From the IMG/VR virus record IMGVR_UViG_3300036766_000170, positions 1 to 29,593 of that record: 29,593 nt of DNA; one strand, given 5' to 3'. Origin of the DNA: a virus. The notes below the pieces were generated by a model. That model was not told the DNA's origin and searched no databases. It saw nothing but the letters and a program-made list of their open reading frames with translations. This document shows positions 20,203 through 27,934 of the stretch, one piece after another. Every line of letters starts with the position of its first letter. Positions within the stretch are counted from its first letter, which is position 1. A program made the translations under genes and the position numbers.

Positions 20203-21470
20203 GGGAAGAGAAGTTCTACCCCGACGTTAACGGATGGGCGCGCACGTTCCTTACCCGCCACGGCATAGATCCGCGCGCGCCGGTTAACTACATGGGCGAC
20301 GATGATCGGATCATCCCCGACGGGGCCCGAGACGTAACGCTATCGTCAATCGCTGGACTGTTGCGTAAAGTCGGCTTCGCTCCGAACTTCATACGCGAGA
20401 CCATCCGCGCGCTAGGCACGTCGCCGGATACGTGCGAGTCGCCGCTAGAAGAGCGCGACATAGAGAAGATCGCAGCGCACATGAACGAGCGGGGATCCCA
20501 ACCGTTCGATATGGGCGAAACCTACACGATCACTACGATCAACAGCGACGGCCCCGAACCGCCGCCGCTCCAATGGTTGATCCCCGGCGTCGTACCCGAC
20601 GAGGGTATAACGATCGTCTACGGTCTCCCGGCGCAAGGTAAATCCTGGACGGCGCTAGACTTCGCGCGCGTCGTAACGTCCGGGGTTGATTGGTTGGACA
20701 AAGGCAAAGCGGGTAAGCGCAAGGTTCTATACATCGATTGGGAGCGCCGGGGAAAGATGTTCACGCGCCGGTTACATCAACTCGCGAAGGCGCAAGGGAT
20801 CATCGTTGATTACATGGAAGCTAAGAAGGGCCTTATTGAAATGGTGCCCTACATTAGCGAGATCGTACACGCGCGCGGCTACGGGTTCGTGATTATGGAC
20901 TCGCTTACGATCGCGCTAATGTCCGCCGATGCGATGCTCGCTAACCAAGTGATCCCCGCGATGTTCTCGCTACACGAGATCGGCGTACCGATCCTCGCAC
21001 TCGATCACCAAAAGAAAACGCAATCAAACGAGAACCCCGCCAACGCGGGCGCGTACGGATCGATCTTCAAGGAAGCCGTAGCGTCGATGGTTTGGCAAGC
21101 GATCAAGATCGACTATCAGCGGTTCACAGACGGGTACATGGATTACCGCTTGCACCATAAGAAAAACAACTTTGATCAGTCGCCTCACGATATCAACATG
21201 CGGCTTTCGTTCCATGAGGACGGCACGGTAACGATCGATAGCAAGGCGTCGTTTGATACCGAGGATCAAATCATGGCAACACTCGGCGAGTACGACGAAC
21301 CCGTATCGCTTTCGACACTCGTAGCAACCACGGGCAAGACGGCGGATAACCTCAAGCTCCGGTACCTGGACAAGCTGATCAAGCTCGGCAAGGTGCGACA
21401 GGTACACCGAGGCGGCAAGGGACGCGGCGACGAATCGACGTACGAGACGGTAGCGGGAGACGATGATTAA
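20199..21470 (+). CDS. Replicative helicase: PriCT plus RecA-fold (RepA/DnaB-like) ATPase
   Basis: 423 aa from ATG 20199. Residues about 30-95 (PDGARDVTLSSIAGLLRKVG, then IEKIAAHM) are a primase C-terminal (PriCT-like) domain. The ATPase has Walker A G142-L-P-A-Q-G147-K148-S149, a VLYIDWER strand, Walker B VIMDSL and ILALDHQKK with a His/Gln sensor, typical of RepA-type helicases and AAA_25. The C-terminal about 70 residues look like a winged helix (LSTLVATTGKTADNLKLRYL). With the upstream Prim-Pol it makes a complete two-gene primase-helicase. The TAA lies inside a 12-bp palindrome (21469-21480). Confidence 0.9.
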   Translation: MREEKFYPDVNGWARTFLTRHGIDPRAPVNYMGDDDRIIPDGARDVTLSSIAGLLRKVGFAPNFIRETIRALGTSPDTCESPLEERDIEKIAAHMNERGSQPFDMGETYTITTINSDGPEPPPLQWLIPGVVPDEGITIVYGLPAQGKSWTALDFARVVTSGVDWLDKGKAGKRKVLYIDWERRGKMFTRRLHQLAKAQGIIVDYMEAKKGLIEMVPYISEIVHARGYGFVIMDSLTIALMSADAMLANQVIPAMFSLHEIGVPILALDHQKKTQSNENPANAGAYGSIFKEAVASMVWQAIKIDYQRFTDGYMDYRLHHKKNNFDQSPHDINMRLSFHEDGTVTIDSKASFDTEDQIMATLGEYDEPVSLSTLVATTGKTADNLKLRYLDKLIKLGKVRQVHRGGKGRGDESTYETVAGDDD

Positions 21471-21480
21471 ATGATCATTT
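21469..21480. promoter_or_regulatory. 12-bp perfect palindrome over the helicase stop codon
   Basis: AAATGATCATTT is a perfect palindrome overlapping the TAA of 20199-21470. It may be a regulator site, or simply chance in an AT-rich patch, and it contains one GATC. Confidence 0.3.
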
Positions 21481-21550
21481 GTATATACCCGAGCAACCAT
21501 CGCGCGGACGTTGGCGCCCGGCTCATAATTCAAAGACACAGATCCAAATC

Positions 21551-21599
21551 AACCGTTAACGGTCTACCCCTACTCTCTATAAGGTAAGTCTTACAGTTG
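21551..21599 (-). repeat. Right arm of the ~50-bp inverted repeat (mate at 14041-14092)
   Basis: The reverse complement is identical to 14041-14092 apart from a 3-base insertion in the left arm. It contains ACCGTTAACGGT (21552-21563), the TATAAG box and the GTAAGTCTTAC near-palindrome. It lies 38 bases before the lysin gene, so both arms border gene blocks, and the spacer difference affects only the putative promoter spacing. Confidence 0.9.
21556..21583 (+). promoter_or_regulatory. Putative late promoter in the right repeat arm
   Basis: TTAACG (21556-21561), 16-base spacer, TATAAG (21578-21583). The -10 box matches 5 of 6 bases, the -35 box 4 of 6. The expected start near 21590 leaves about 48 bases of leader before the lysin ATG at 21638. 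The palindrome ACCGTTAACGGT overlaps the -35 box, so a bound protein could block or activate it. It would drive the lysin, methyltransferase, terminase and portal operon. Confidence 0.5.
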
Positions 21600-21637
21600 G
21601 ACTAAAGCCGGGGCTATAGCAGCGATAGGCGGAACCA

Positions 21638-22546
21638 ATGACAACGGCAATCTACGGGAAGCGCGGGGCATGGCTCAACCAATACGCGGAGCCGTCGGCG
21701 TCGGCGTTCCAGGCGCGCGCCCGGCAAGTCGATTACGTGATCATCAAATACGGACAGGAGACCGGGCCCGACGGCAAGGCGTTTTACGAAGCCCTATGCC
21801 GCAGCGCCGGGGTTCCGTGGCTCGCTGAGAAGATGCCCGAGCGCGGGCCCGCCTACGCGGTAGAGGACGGACGCCTACTCGGGGAGCAAGCGATACAACC
21901 GGGATGCATCGGCGCCGTGGCGAATCTCGAAGAGGCGGACGGCAATTGGCACACTGACGACGGCTCACGCACACGGGCGCTAATCGCCGCGTTCCGCGTT
22001 ACCGCGCCCGGCGTACCGCTCTTCGCATCGATCGACACGCGGGGCAACCGTCCCGAGCTTCCGTATCAGCGCGTCCTCGCGGAGTTGACCGAAGGCGTAA
22101 TGCCGATGGTCTACCCGCTTGCGTTCTACCCGTCAAAGCCGCCGGGCTTTGTCGATCAAAGTTTCAACGACTGTATTACGGGGCTCGTGTTCGCGCGCTG
22201 GATCGGGAAAGAGATTCACCCAACGATCCAGACGTACGGAGCGCTTACGAGTACGGAAGTTGTAGACGAAGCGTTACAGGCTCAAGAGCTATTCAACCGC
22301 CGGAGCGTACACGGAATGAACGTCTACACGCTCGGGCACGCGACGCCGGAGCAATGGGCGGCGGCAATGATGTTCAAGGGAACCGCGCCCGCGCTACCGC
22401 CGCCGCCGAACGTTGATCTTCAAGCCGCGTTGATCGCGCTCGCGAAGGCTTGGGTTTCGCAATGGAGCGCGATAGCGGCGAAGGGCACGGTACAGGAAGC
22501 CGTATCACTCGCGGCGTATTGGCAAAGGCTTACGGCCCCCAAATGA
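21638..22546 (+). CDS. TIM-barrel glycoside-hydrolase-like protein, lysin candidate
   Basis: 302 aa. The N-terminal about 225 residues alternate strands and helices like a GH-type barrel: GAWLNQYAEPSASAFQAR, VDYVIIKYGQ, GVPWLAEKMP, IGAVANLEEADGNW, VPLFASIDTRGN, GVMPMVYPLAFYP. Acidic residues at strand ends (E in NLEEADG, D in SIDTRGN) could be catalytic. A Pro-rich linker (PALPPPP) precedes a helical C-terminus (LAKAWVSQWSAIAAKGTVQ) that could bind the cell wall. It follows the putative late promoter directly, and no other lysin candidate is visible, so peptidoglycan or cell-envelope glycan cleavage is the best guess. A virion or exopolysaccharide glycosidase is possible. Confidence 0.55.
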   Translation: MTTAIYGKRGAWLNQYAEPSASAFQARARQVDYVIIKYGQETGPDGKAFYEALCRSAGVPWLAEKMPERGPAYAVEDGRLLGEQAIQPGCIGAVANLEEADGNWHTDDGSRTRALIAAFRVTAPGVPLFASIDTRGNRPELPYQRVLAELTEGVMPMVYPLAFYPSKPPGFVDQSFNDCITGLVFARWIGKEIHPTIQTYGALTSTEVVDEALQAQELFNRRSVHGMNVYTLGHATPEQWAAAMMFKGTAPALPPPPNVDLQAALIALAKAWVSQWSAIAAKGTVQEAVSLAAYWQRLTAPK

Positions 22547-22974
22547 GTAGACGGATCAACCCGTGGCGAACGAAGCCGTTAGCGCAACGGGTACCGCCCG
22601 TGTTGCGGGAATTGCTCGCGGTATGGCAACCGCGCTTAGGGCTCACGCATTGGGGAGACATACCGCTATACGTCCGCAACTTCAAGGACACAACCGCCGC
22701 CGAGATCCGTTGGACGAAGGGGTACAAAGGCGCGGCGGTCTCGTTCTCTAAGAAGTGGATCGAGGCGCCGGAGCGAACGTACGCGGACTTCGAGACGACG
22801 CTAGTACACGAGTTGATACATTTGATCTTCGCAGAGTTTGACGACGCGATCGAAACGGGGCTCGGCTTCGGCTCCGTGTACGATTCATACTGTGAGAAGC
22901 GCGAGGGTCTTTGCGATGTGTTCGCGTCCCTCTTCATTGCGCGGTACGCTAGAGCTAAGAAGGTAAAACGGTAA
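22543..22974 (+). CDS. SprT-like zinc metallopeptidase
   Basis: 143 aa from ATG 22543 (ATGA overlap). TTLVHELIHLIFAEFDD carries the zinc motif H89-E90-L-I-H93, preceded by the usual E/D-T helix, and the N-terminal part (PRLGLTHWGDIPLYV, RWTKGYKGAAVSFSKKW) matches the strand-rich substrate platform of SprT/Wss1-type proteins. The third ligand is probably in the downstream helix (YDSYCEKREGLCDV). Family members cut DNA-bound or cell-wall-linked proteins. Next to a lysin, a role at lysis or in degrading host proteins is possible. It is coupled to the methyltransferase gene by TAATG. Confidence 0.7.
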   Translation: MSRRINPWRTKPLAQRVPPVLRELLAVWQPRLGLTHWGDIPLYVRNFKDTTAAEIRWTKGYKGAAVSFSKKWIEAPERTYADFETTLVHELIHLIFAEFDDAIETGLGFGSVYDSYCEKREGLCDVFASLFIARYARAKKVKR

Positions 22975-23810
22975 TGATCAACGCTTTTCCGTGGTATGGT
23001 GGGAAAAGTTTACACCTGAAACATATCCTTCCGTTGTTGGATATCTCGGGGGTGAGGCATTATATTGAGCCGTTTGCGGGATCCGCTGCCGTTTTGTTGA
23101 ATCGGCCTTCGTCGCCAATCGAAACACTCAATGATATCGACGGGGAGATCGTTAATTTCTTTCGGGTGTTGCGAATGCAAGAGGCCGATTTTCTTAAAGC
23201 GCTCACGCTTACGCCTTACTCCCGAGCCGAGTTCGAGGCTTGTTTGGTTGTACCAAAGGATCTCGAACTACTAGAGCGGGCTCGCCGCTTTTACGTGCGT
23301 ACGATTTGTGCGCGTGGGGGATCGCCGCGTCCGACTCTTGGACAGTGGATGGGCGCCCCCATGAGCACGTATCGCGGTAGGGTGCGCGGAGTCCGGCGCG
23401 ATGTTCACGCTAGGATTAGTCAATGGTTTGGGCATATCGAATCGCTCCCGGAGATCGTGACGCGGCTTTTGTTTGTTGAGTTCGAGAATCGTGACGCGAT
23501 TGACGTGATCAAAAAGTACGACGCGCCGGACGTTCTCTACTACGTCGATCCTCCATACTTTCCGCGCGATCGCGTCGCTCCAAAAATGTACTATTACGAG
23601 GCCGGCGCGGAATACCACGAAAGGCTTTCGGACACGCTGCGGGGTTGCGCCGGAAGGGTGGCAATATCAGGTTACGCGGGCGAGTACGATCGTTTATATT
23701 CCGGCTGGCGAGTTGTGCGCTGGCCGGTAACGGCGCTGGCATCCGTAACACGAGCGAAGCGTGAAGAGTCCGTATGGTTAAACTACAGCATTAACGGGGA
23801 GCGGATCTAA
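22974..23810 (+). CDS. DNA adenine methyltransferase, D12 class (Dam-like)
   Basis: 278 aa. FPWYGGKS at the N-terminus, YIEPFAGSAAVLL (SAM-binding motif I) and D192-P-P-Y195 (catalytic) give the alpha-class N6-adenine methyltransferase of PF02086. The region between (SRAEFEACLVVPKDLELLER, FYVRTICARGG) is the target recognition part. The last segment (ALASVTRAKREESVWLNYS) closes the fold. A hand count of the first 120 bases gives about 48% GC against about 63% in the preceding gene, and codons such as TTG, GTT and CGT dominate, so the gene was probably acquired recently. It is followed by a second, unrelated adenine methyltransferase. Confidence 0.88.
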   Translation: MINAFPWYGGKSLHLKHILPLLDISGVRHYIEPFAGSAAVLLNRPSSPIETLNDIDGEIVNFFRVLRMQEADFLKALTLTPYSRAEFEACLVVPKDLELLERARRFYVRTICARGGSPRPTLGQWMGAPMSTYRGRVRGVRRDVHARISQWFGHIESLPEIVTRLLFVEFENRDAIDVIKKYDAPDVLYYVDPPYFPRDRVAPKMYYYEAGAEYHERLSDTLRGCAGRVAISGYAGEYDRLYSGWRVVRWPVTALASVTRAKREESVWLNYSINGERI

Positions 23811-24541
23811 TGCCCCCGAAGGCGCGTACCTCAAGCAATACGTACGAGCATCCGACGCCGGATAAGCTCTTCGTTGATCTCTCGCGGGAGTTCGGCCCGT
23901 TCGACTATGATCCCGCCACGCGCGCGGAGTTCTTTACCGCGAAGCATGTAGGAGCGTTCTCTACACTGGAAGGGACGTACGTTAGCGGCGGCTTCCCGCT
24001 TGAGTGCGCGCATGGTCTCCCCGGCGAATGGAGCGGGTACCACGTCGGCGACGAGCGGGACGGACTCTCGTTCCCCTGGACGGGCCGCGTATTCTGTAAT
24101 CCCCCGTATGGGCGGCTTATGTGGCAATGGGTTAAACGCGGTTACGACGCCGTACGCAAGGGAGACGCGGAGCTAGTCTGTATGCTCTTGCCGGTACGAT
24201 CCGATCTTCGATGGTGGCATAAGTACGTACTATCCGAAGTCCGGCGCGCGAAGATGGCAGCGGTAACAAAACGGTTCCAGGTACCCGGCGCGCTCTCCGA
24301 CGTGTTCCGCGTCACCGCGCAAGGACACGAGCCCGCCGACGTTGTACGGTACTTGCCGGGCCGCGTGCGTTACTACGAGTACGTTTGCGTTGAGTGCGGA
24401 CACGAACACTTACATAGCAATTGCGAGACGATCGTAAGCCCGCTCGTTGAGTGCGGTTGCACGTCGCGCGAGCATGAGGTTAACGCGGACACGAACGCGG
24501 CGCCGTTCCCGAGCGTCGTTGTAGTTTGGCGGAAACCATGA
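23810..24541 (+). CDS. Phage-type DNA N6-adenine methyltransferase with zinc-ribbon insertion
   Basis: 243 aa. EHPTPDKLFVDLSREFGPFD followed by DPA, then VFCNPPYGRLMWQWVKRG with N97-P-P-Y100, LLPVRSDLRWWHKYV and a final PFPSVVVVWR strand match the PF05869-type phage Dam family. Between GRVRYYEY and NAAPFPS, where relatives have a short loop, lies a Cys/His-rich segment: C193-V-E-C196-G-H, C205, C215-G-C217, enough for a zinc ribbon. GC content returns to the genome norm, unlike the upstream methyltransferase. The target site is not readable from sequence; GATC is one possibility. It overlaps terL by ATGA. Confidence 0.82.
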   Translation: MPPKARTSSNTYEHPTPDKLFVDLSREFGPFDYDPATRAEFFTAKHVGAFSTLEGTYVSGGFPLECAHGLPGEWSGYHVGDERDGLSFPWTGRVFCNPPYGRLMWQWVKRGYDAVRKGDAELVCMLLPVRSDLRWWHKYVLSEVRRAKMAAVTKRFQVPGALSDVFRVTAQGHEPADVVRYLPGRVRYYEYVCVECGHEHLHSNCETIVSPLVECGCTSREHEVNADTNAAPFPSVVVVWRKP

Positions 24542-26148
24542 GCGGGTTTGCGGAACGATGGGCTAAGAACGGGGACAAGTACCCAAACGATATCGTTCTC
24601 TTTGCCGAGAGCCAATGGGTACTAAGGAACGTGCCGCGCAACACGCGCACGGGCCCCGATGGTTGTATCGTCCTAATGGATCACCAAAAGATCATACTCC
24701 GCGAAATGACGCGGCGTAACCCGGATGGTACCTTCGTCTATGACGTTTGGATCTACAGCACGATCAAGAAGTCCGGTAAGACCGAGATCGAGGGAATCGT
24801 AGGCGCATGGCTCGCGATGGTAGAGCCGGGGCTCCCCGAGATTTACACGATCGCTAACGACAAAGAGCAAGCGCGAACCCGAGCGTTCGAGGCTATCGCG
24901 CAACAGATCATCCCGGTACGCGCAACAGGACAGCCGCGTAACCCGGTACTTGCATCGCTCTTCGGGACGCCGCGCAAGGACACGATCCCGATCGGGGATG
25001 GCGGCTTCCTAAAGACAGTCGCGACAGACTACGCCGGAGAGTCCGGCGCCAACCCTACCGCGTCCCTATGGGATGAGCTTTGGGGAGTAGAGCGCGAAAC
25101 ACAACAACGGTTATGGGATGAGTTCACGCCGGTTCCAACGAGGCTCAACTCGATCCGGTTCGTCGCCACGTACGCGGGCTTCCGTAACGAGTCGTTGCTA
25201 TTGTGGGATCTCTATCAGCGAATCGTGATCAACGGGCGACGGCTTACGCGCGCGGAGCTTAACGTACCGGCGTCGTACATGGGATCGATCCCGCCGATCT
25301 ATGTTTCGCAAGAGGGAAGCGAGATCGCATATTGGGATACCGGCGAAGAAGCGCGGCGTATGCCGTGGCAAACACCCGCGTACTACAAGGCAGAGAAGGC
25401 GCGGCTACGGCCCGAGGCGTACGCGCGGCTACACGAGAACATATGGCAAGATAACGTACAGGCGTTCATTAGCGCCGAAGCAATCGACGCACTCCCGCGC
25501 TACGCCCGGCGTCCAGGCTTCGAGAACGAGGACGGGTACCCGGTATACATCGGCGTAGACGCGGCGCATAAGCGAGACTCTACGACCGTCGCCGCAATTG
25601 AGTACGTGCCCGAGGGATTCAACCAAGATACGGGGCTCGTACTCGAACCGCGCTTCCGCTTAGTCGATCATCAAATATGGTTGCCGACGCCGGGTAACGT
25701 CGTCATACCGGAAGAGACCGCGTTACCCTGGATCCGTTCGCGCGTTGAGCGGGGTTGGAATGTGCGGGGCATCGGCTACGATCCCGCGCACTTCGAGACC
25801 GCCGCCGCCATGATGCGCCGAGAACAGATCATCCCCGAGGATCGAATACGCGAGATCACACCTAGCGACGCGCACCTAACCGCGCTCGGTTCCGCGCTAT
25901 ACGACACGATCCTATACGGGCGCCTGGACTTAGACGAGGACTCGGAAGCGATTTGCCAACACATACGTAACGCGATGGCCGTAAGGACGGCGCGCGGTTG
26001 GCGACTCTCGAAGGGGAAAGAGGCGAACAAGATCGATGGCGCGGTAGCTTGCGGGATTTGCTTACTACTCGCGATCGCGTTCGGGCATGACGACGCCGAA
26101 TCACATTCCCCTATATATTTCGTAGGTGTTGACGATGACGATTTCTAA
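24538..26148 (+). CDS. terL: Terminase large subunit
   Basis: 536 aa from ATG 24538 (ATGA overlap); the TTG 12 bases upstream is less likely. The ATPase has a phage-type Walker A, S74-T-I-K-K-S-G80-K81-T82, then DKEQARTRAFEAI, and Walker B ending in L-W-D179-E180-L-W. The nuclease domain starts near 335 with VYIGVDAAHKRD (D341) and continues through YDPAHFETAAAMM and the D/E-rich end (SKGKEANKIDGAVA, ending DDDDF). All essential parts are present. No small terminase gene is obvious directly upstream, where the methyltransferases sit. The C-terminus overlaps the next gene by 14 bases. It packages DNA into the prohead and works with the portal, whose gene begins near 29323. Confidence 0.93.
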   Translation: MSGFAERWAKNGDKYPNDIVLFAESQWVLRNVPRNTRTGPDGCIVLMDHQKIILREMTRRNPDGTFVYDVWIYSTIKKSGKTEIEGIVGAWLAMVEPGLPEIYTIANDKEQARTRAFEAIAQQIIPVRATGQPRNPVLASLFGTPRKDTIPIGDGGFLKTVATDYAGESGANPTASLWDELWGVERETQQRLWDEFTPVPTRLNSIRFVATYAGFRNESLLLWDLYQRIVINGRRLTRAELNVPASYMGSIPPIYVSQEGSEIAYWDTGEEARRMPWQTPAYYKAEKARLRPEAYARLHENIWQDNVQAFISAEAIDALPRYARRPGFENEDGYPVYIGVDAAHKRDSTTVAAIEYVPEGFNQDTGLVLEPRFRLVDHQIWLPTPGNVVIPEETALPWIRSRVERGWNVRGIGYDPAHFETAAAMMRREQIIPEDRIREITPSDAHLTALGSALYDTILYGRLDLDEDSEAICQHIRNAMAVRTARGWRLSKGKEANKIDGAVACGICLLLAIAFGHDDAESHSPIYFVGVDDDDF

Positions 26149-26494
26149 GGATAAGGTTCAGGAGCCGGACGAAGAGGCGGCGGACGAATCGCTAGAGTCG
26201 CAAGCGTTCAAGGACGCGCTTCTAAATGGAGACGAGAAACTAAACCGGCTCGTTAAGCTCGTAGATGTTCGGTTCGAGTCGCAAGCGCGACGCACGAACA
26301 AGGCGCGTAGGGAAGCGAAAGAAGCGACGGACACACTACGTAGGGATCTCGCGCCACTGATCGAGTTGGCGCAAAGCTGGAAGGGGATATCGAAGGCGGC
26401 TAGTTACGCGCTGATCATCGTCGGCGCTTGCGCTACCGTCTCCGGTGCAATCGTAAGCGTGTTGTACGCGCTTCAACAGTTGGGGATCATATGA
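26135..26494 (+). CDS. Coiled-coil protein with C-terminal membrane span
   Basis: 119 aa from ATG 26135, inside the terL end. The acidic N-terminus (QEPDEEAADESLESQAFKDA) leads to a charged helix with heptad spacing (about residues 35-80) and a C-terminal membrane helix (about 89-111, ASYALIIVGACATVSGAIVS). The layout resembles some holin-associated or XhlA-type lysis proteins, which carry a cytoplasmic coil and one anchor at the C-terminus. It is one of three small membrane proteins in the window. Its place among packaging genes leaves the role open. Confidence 0.6.
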   Translation: MTISKDKVQEPDEEAADESLESQAFKDALLNGDEKLNRLVKLVDVRFESQARRTNKARREAKEATDTLRRDLAPLIELAQSWKGISKAASYALIIVGACATVSGAIVSVLYALQQLGII

Positions 26495-27312
26495 AAGTCA
26501 TAGTTACCGAGAGTCACGAACGGCGAGAGGATATCTTCGAGCGCTTGCGCTCCGAGCGCAACCGTAGCGGTTGGGCCCATCAACACGAGCTATGGCCTTG
26601 CGTTCGTAAGGGCGCCGCCGAGCGATGGCTCGAACAACAGGGAACGATCCTCAAGCCCGGCAAGCAATCCGCCCTATACTTCATGCGCGGCAACATGGCG
26701 GAAGGGCACACCGAGAACAAGAACTATCCGAAGATCCTTGTTGTGTACCGAGGCGTTGCCGCCACGCCGGATCAATGGACAGGCGATCCGCTTCGGCCCT
26801 TCGAGGAATTGAAGTCTACGAACTTCTCTTCGTTCAATTGGTTTAAGATAGTGCGCGACGGCGGGATCGATATGTCCCCCGGAAACAATTTCCCGATGCG
26901 TAACTACCTTGAGCAATGCGCGATCTACTGTATCGCGTTGCGCGCGACTTCCTGCTACCTAACGATCTTCTTTCTACACGGAGACTACGCCGATCGTCGG
27001 AAGGCTTGCCCCGCGTGCGGCGGCACGCTCGGCGATTGGGTAGAGGACTTCTACAAGCCGTGCGGTGATTGCGGGTACAAGGCTAAGAAGTCGGATCTTT
27101 GGACGTATCAACTAGACTTCCCGCCGGACTATCTCGCGCAACTGGAAGCCGACGTATACGGCTACCGCGCGCCCGCGTTCTACGAAGCGATCCAGGCGGA
27201 TACCGAGGCGCAACTCTTGGAACTCGCCCCGCCAACACAGAACTTCTATTGTCAGACGTGCAAGCCCGGCGAGCTTGTAGGTTGTGAGAACGCGGGACGC
27301 GAGTTCAAATGA
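26491..27312 (+). CDS. Cas4-like PD-(D/E)XK nuclease with Fe-S-type Cys and an extra zinc ribbon
   Basis: 273 aa from ATG 26491 (ATGA overlap). Nuclease signs: WPCVRKGAAERWLE at the start, PFEELKST with E106-L-K108, and MRNYLEQCAIYCIAL with the Q-x3-Y motif of RecB/Cas4-type enzymes. One Cys near the N-terminus (C37) and three near the C-terminus (C254-x2-C257-x7-C265) match the four-Cys Fe-S arrangement of Cas4/AddB nucleases. Between them lies a separate C173-P-A-C176...C191-G-D-C194 zinc ribbon, not part of the usual fold. The likely role is 5'-3' or end-processing exonuclease in recombination-based replication or host DNA breakdown. There is no CRISPR array or other cas gene here. Confidence 0.75.
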   Translation: MKVIVTESHERREDIFERLRSERNRSGWAHQHELWPCVRKGAAERWLEQQGTILKPGKQSALYFMRGNMAEGHTENKNYPKILVVYRGVAATPDQWTGDPLRPFEELKSTNFSSFNWFKIVRDGGIDMSPGNNFPMRNYLEQCAIYCIALRATSCYLTIFFLHGDYADRRKACPACGGTLGDWVEDFYKPCGDCGYKAKKSDLWTYQLDFPPDYLAQLEADVYGYRAPAFYEAIQADTEAQLLELAPPTQNFYCQTCKPGELVGCENAGREFK

Positions 27313-27671
27313 ACAACAAGCACGGTATGGTAGGTACGCGGGTTTATCGTTCTTGGACAATGATGATCCAGCGCGTGACGAATCCAAACTTTCCGAAGTT
27401 CGTTTCGTATGGCGGACGCGGGATTACGGTTTGCGATCGTTGGCGATCTTTCGAGAACTTCTACGCTGACATGGGAGACCGCCCCGAGGGGCTAACCCTT
27501 GACCGTATCGATAACGATGGCAACTACGAGCCGGGTAATTGCCGATGGGCAACCCTCATAGAGCAAGCACAGAATAAAAGGCCCCGCGTATTGCTTGGGC
27601 CGTGGCCTTCTACTCGGGCGGGACGCGCCGAAAGAAGCGCGGAATATCGTAAGCGTAAGGTAGTTCGGTAA
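27309..27671 (+). CDS. HNH-like mobile endonuclease-like protein, copy 4
   Basis: 120 aa. The ATG overlaps the upstream TGA, and the TAA overlaps the next ATG, so it fits the operon without scarring. HGMVGTRVYRSWTMMIQRVT, then [40 protein letters not shown] and a basic tail show the same family as 3374, 3746 and 13674. The DNA differs more from copies 1 and 3 and is richer in T, hinting at a different source. A 26-nt stretch near 27523 is shared with copy 1. Confidence 0.7.
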   Translation: MNNKHGMVGTRVYRSWTMMIQRVTNPNFPKFVSYGGRGITVCDRWRSFENFYADMGDRPEGLTLDRIDNDGNYEPGNCRWATLIEQAQNKRPRVLLGPWPSTRAGRAERSAEYRKRKVVR

Positions 27672-27934
27672 TGCTCGTACTCGCGCTCTCCGTTGTCGTC
27701 TCGCTGATCTCGTTTGCGTCGTTATGGTGCGTCGGCTCGCCATTCGCACGCACGCGGGTTATCGGGTTCCTGATCGGGATCGGCGGTCAATTCGTGTTCG
27801 CTTTCCTGGACATTATCACCGGAGCGTACGGGCTCCTGTTGCTCTTCGTGGTCTACGTGCCTCTCTACATACGGGCTATCGGCAATCAGTCGGAGAGTAT
27901 GGACGAGTCGGTAAGGCGGCGCCGTGGCGGATAA
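27671..27934 (+). CDS. Small three-span membrane protein
   Basis: 87 aa. Membrane helices at about residues 3-22 (LVLALSVVVSLISFASLWCV), 30-50 (VIGFLIGIGGQFVFAFLDI) and 53-71 (AYGLLLLFVVYVPLYIRA), followed by a charged, basic tail (SMDESVRRRRGG). It has the size and helix count of a holin or of a superinfection-exclusion protein. It overlaps the next gene by 11 bases (GTG at 27924). Together with 7876 it is one of two three-span candidates for the holin. Confidence 0.6.
   Translation: MLVLALSVVVSLISFASLWCVGSPFARTRVIGFLIGIGGQFVFAFLDIITGAYGLLLLFVVYVPLYIRAIGNQSESMDESVRRRRGG

Noticed and set aside
21024-21539. 171-aa minus-strand open frame
   Set aside because: It lies antisense to the helicase gene, which has clear Walker motifs; its product has no recognisable features and its start would overlap no promoter.
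21471-21587. 38-codon frame directly after the helicase stop
   Set aside because: No ribosome site, runs into the repeat arm and the putative promoter; most likely chance.
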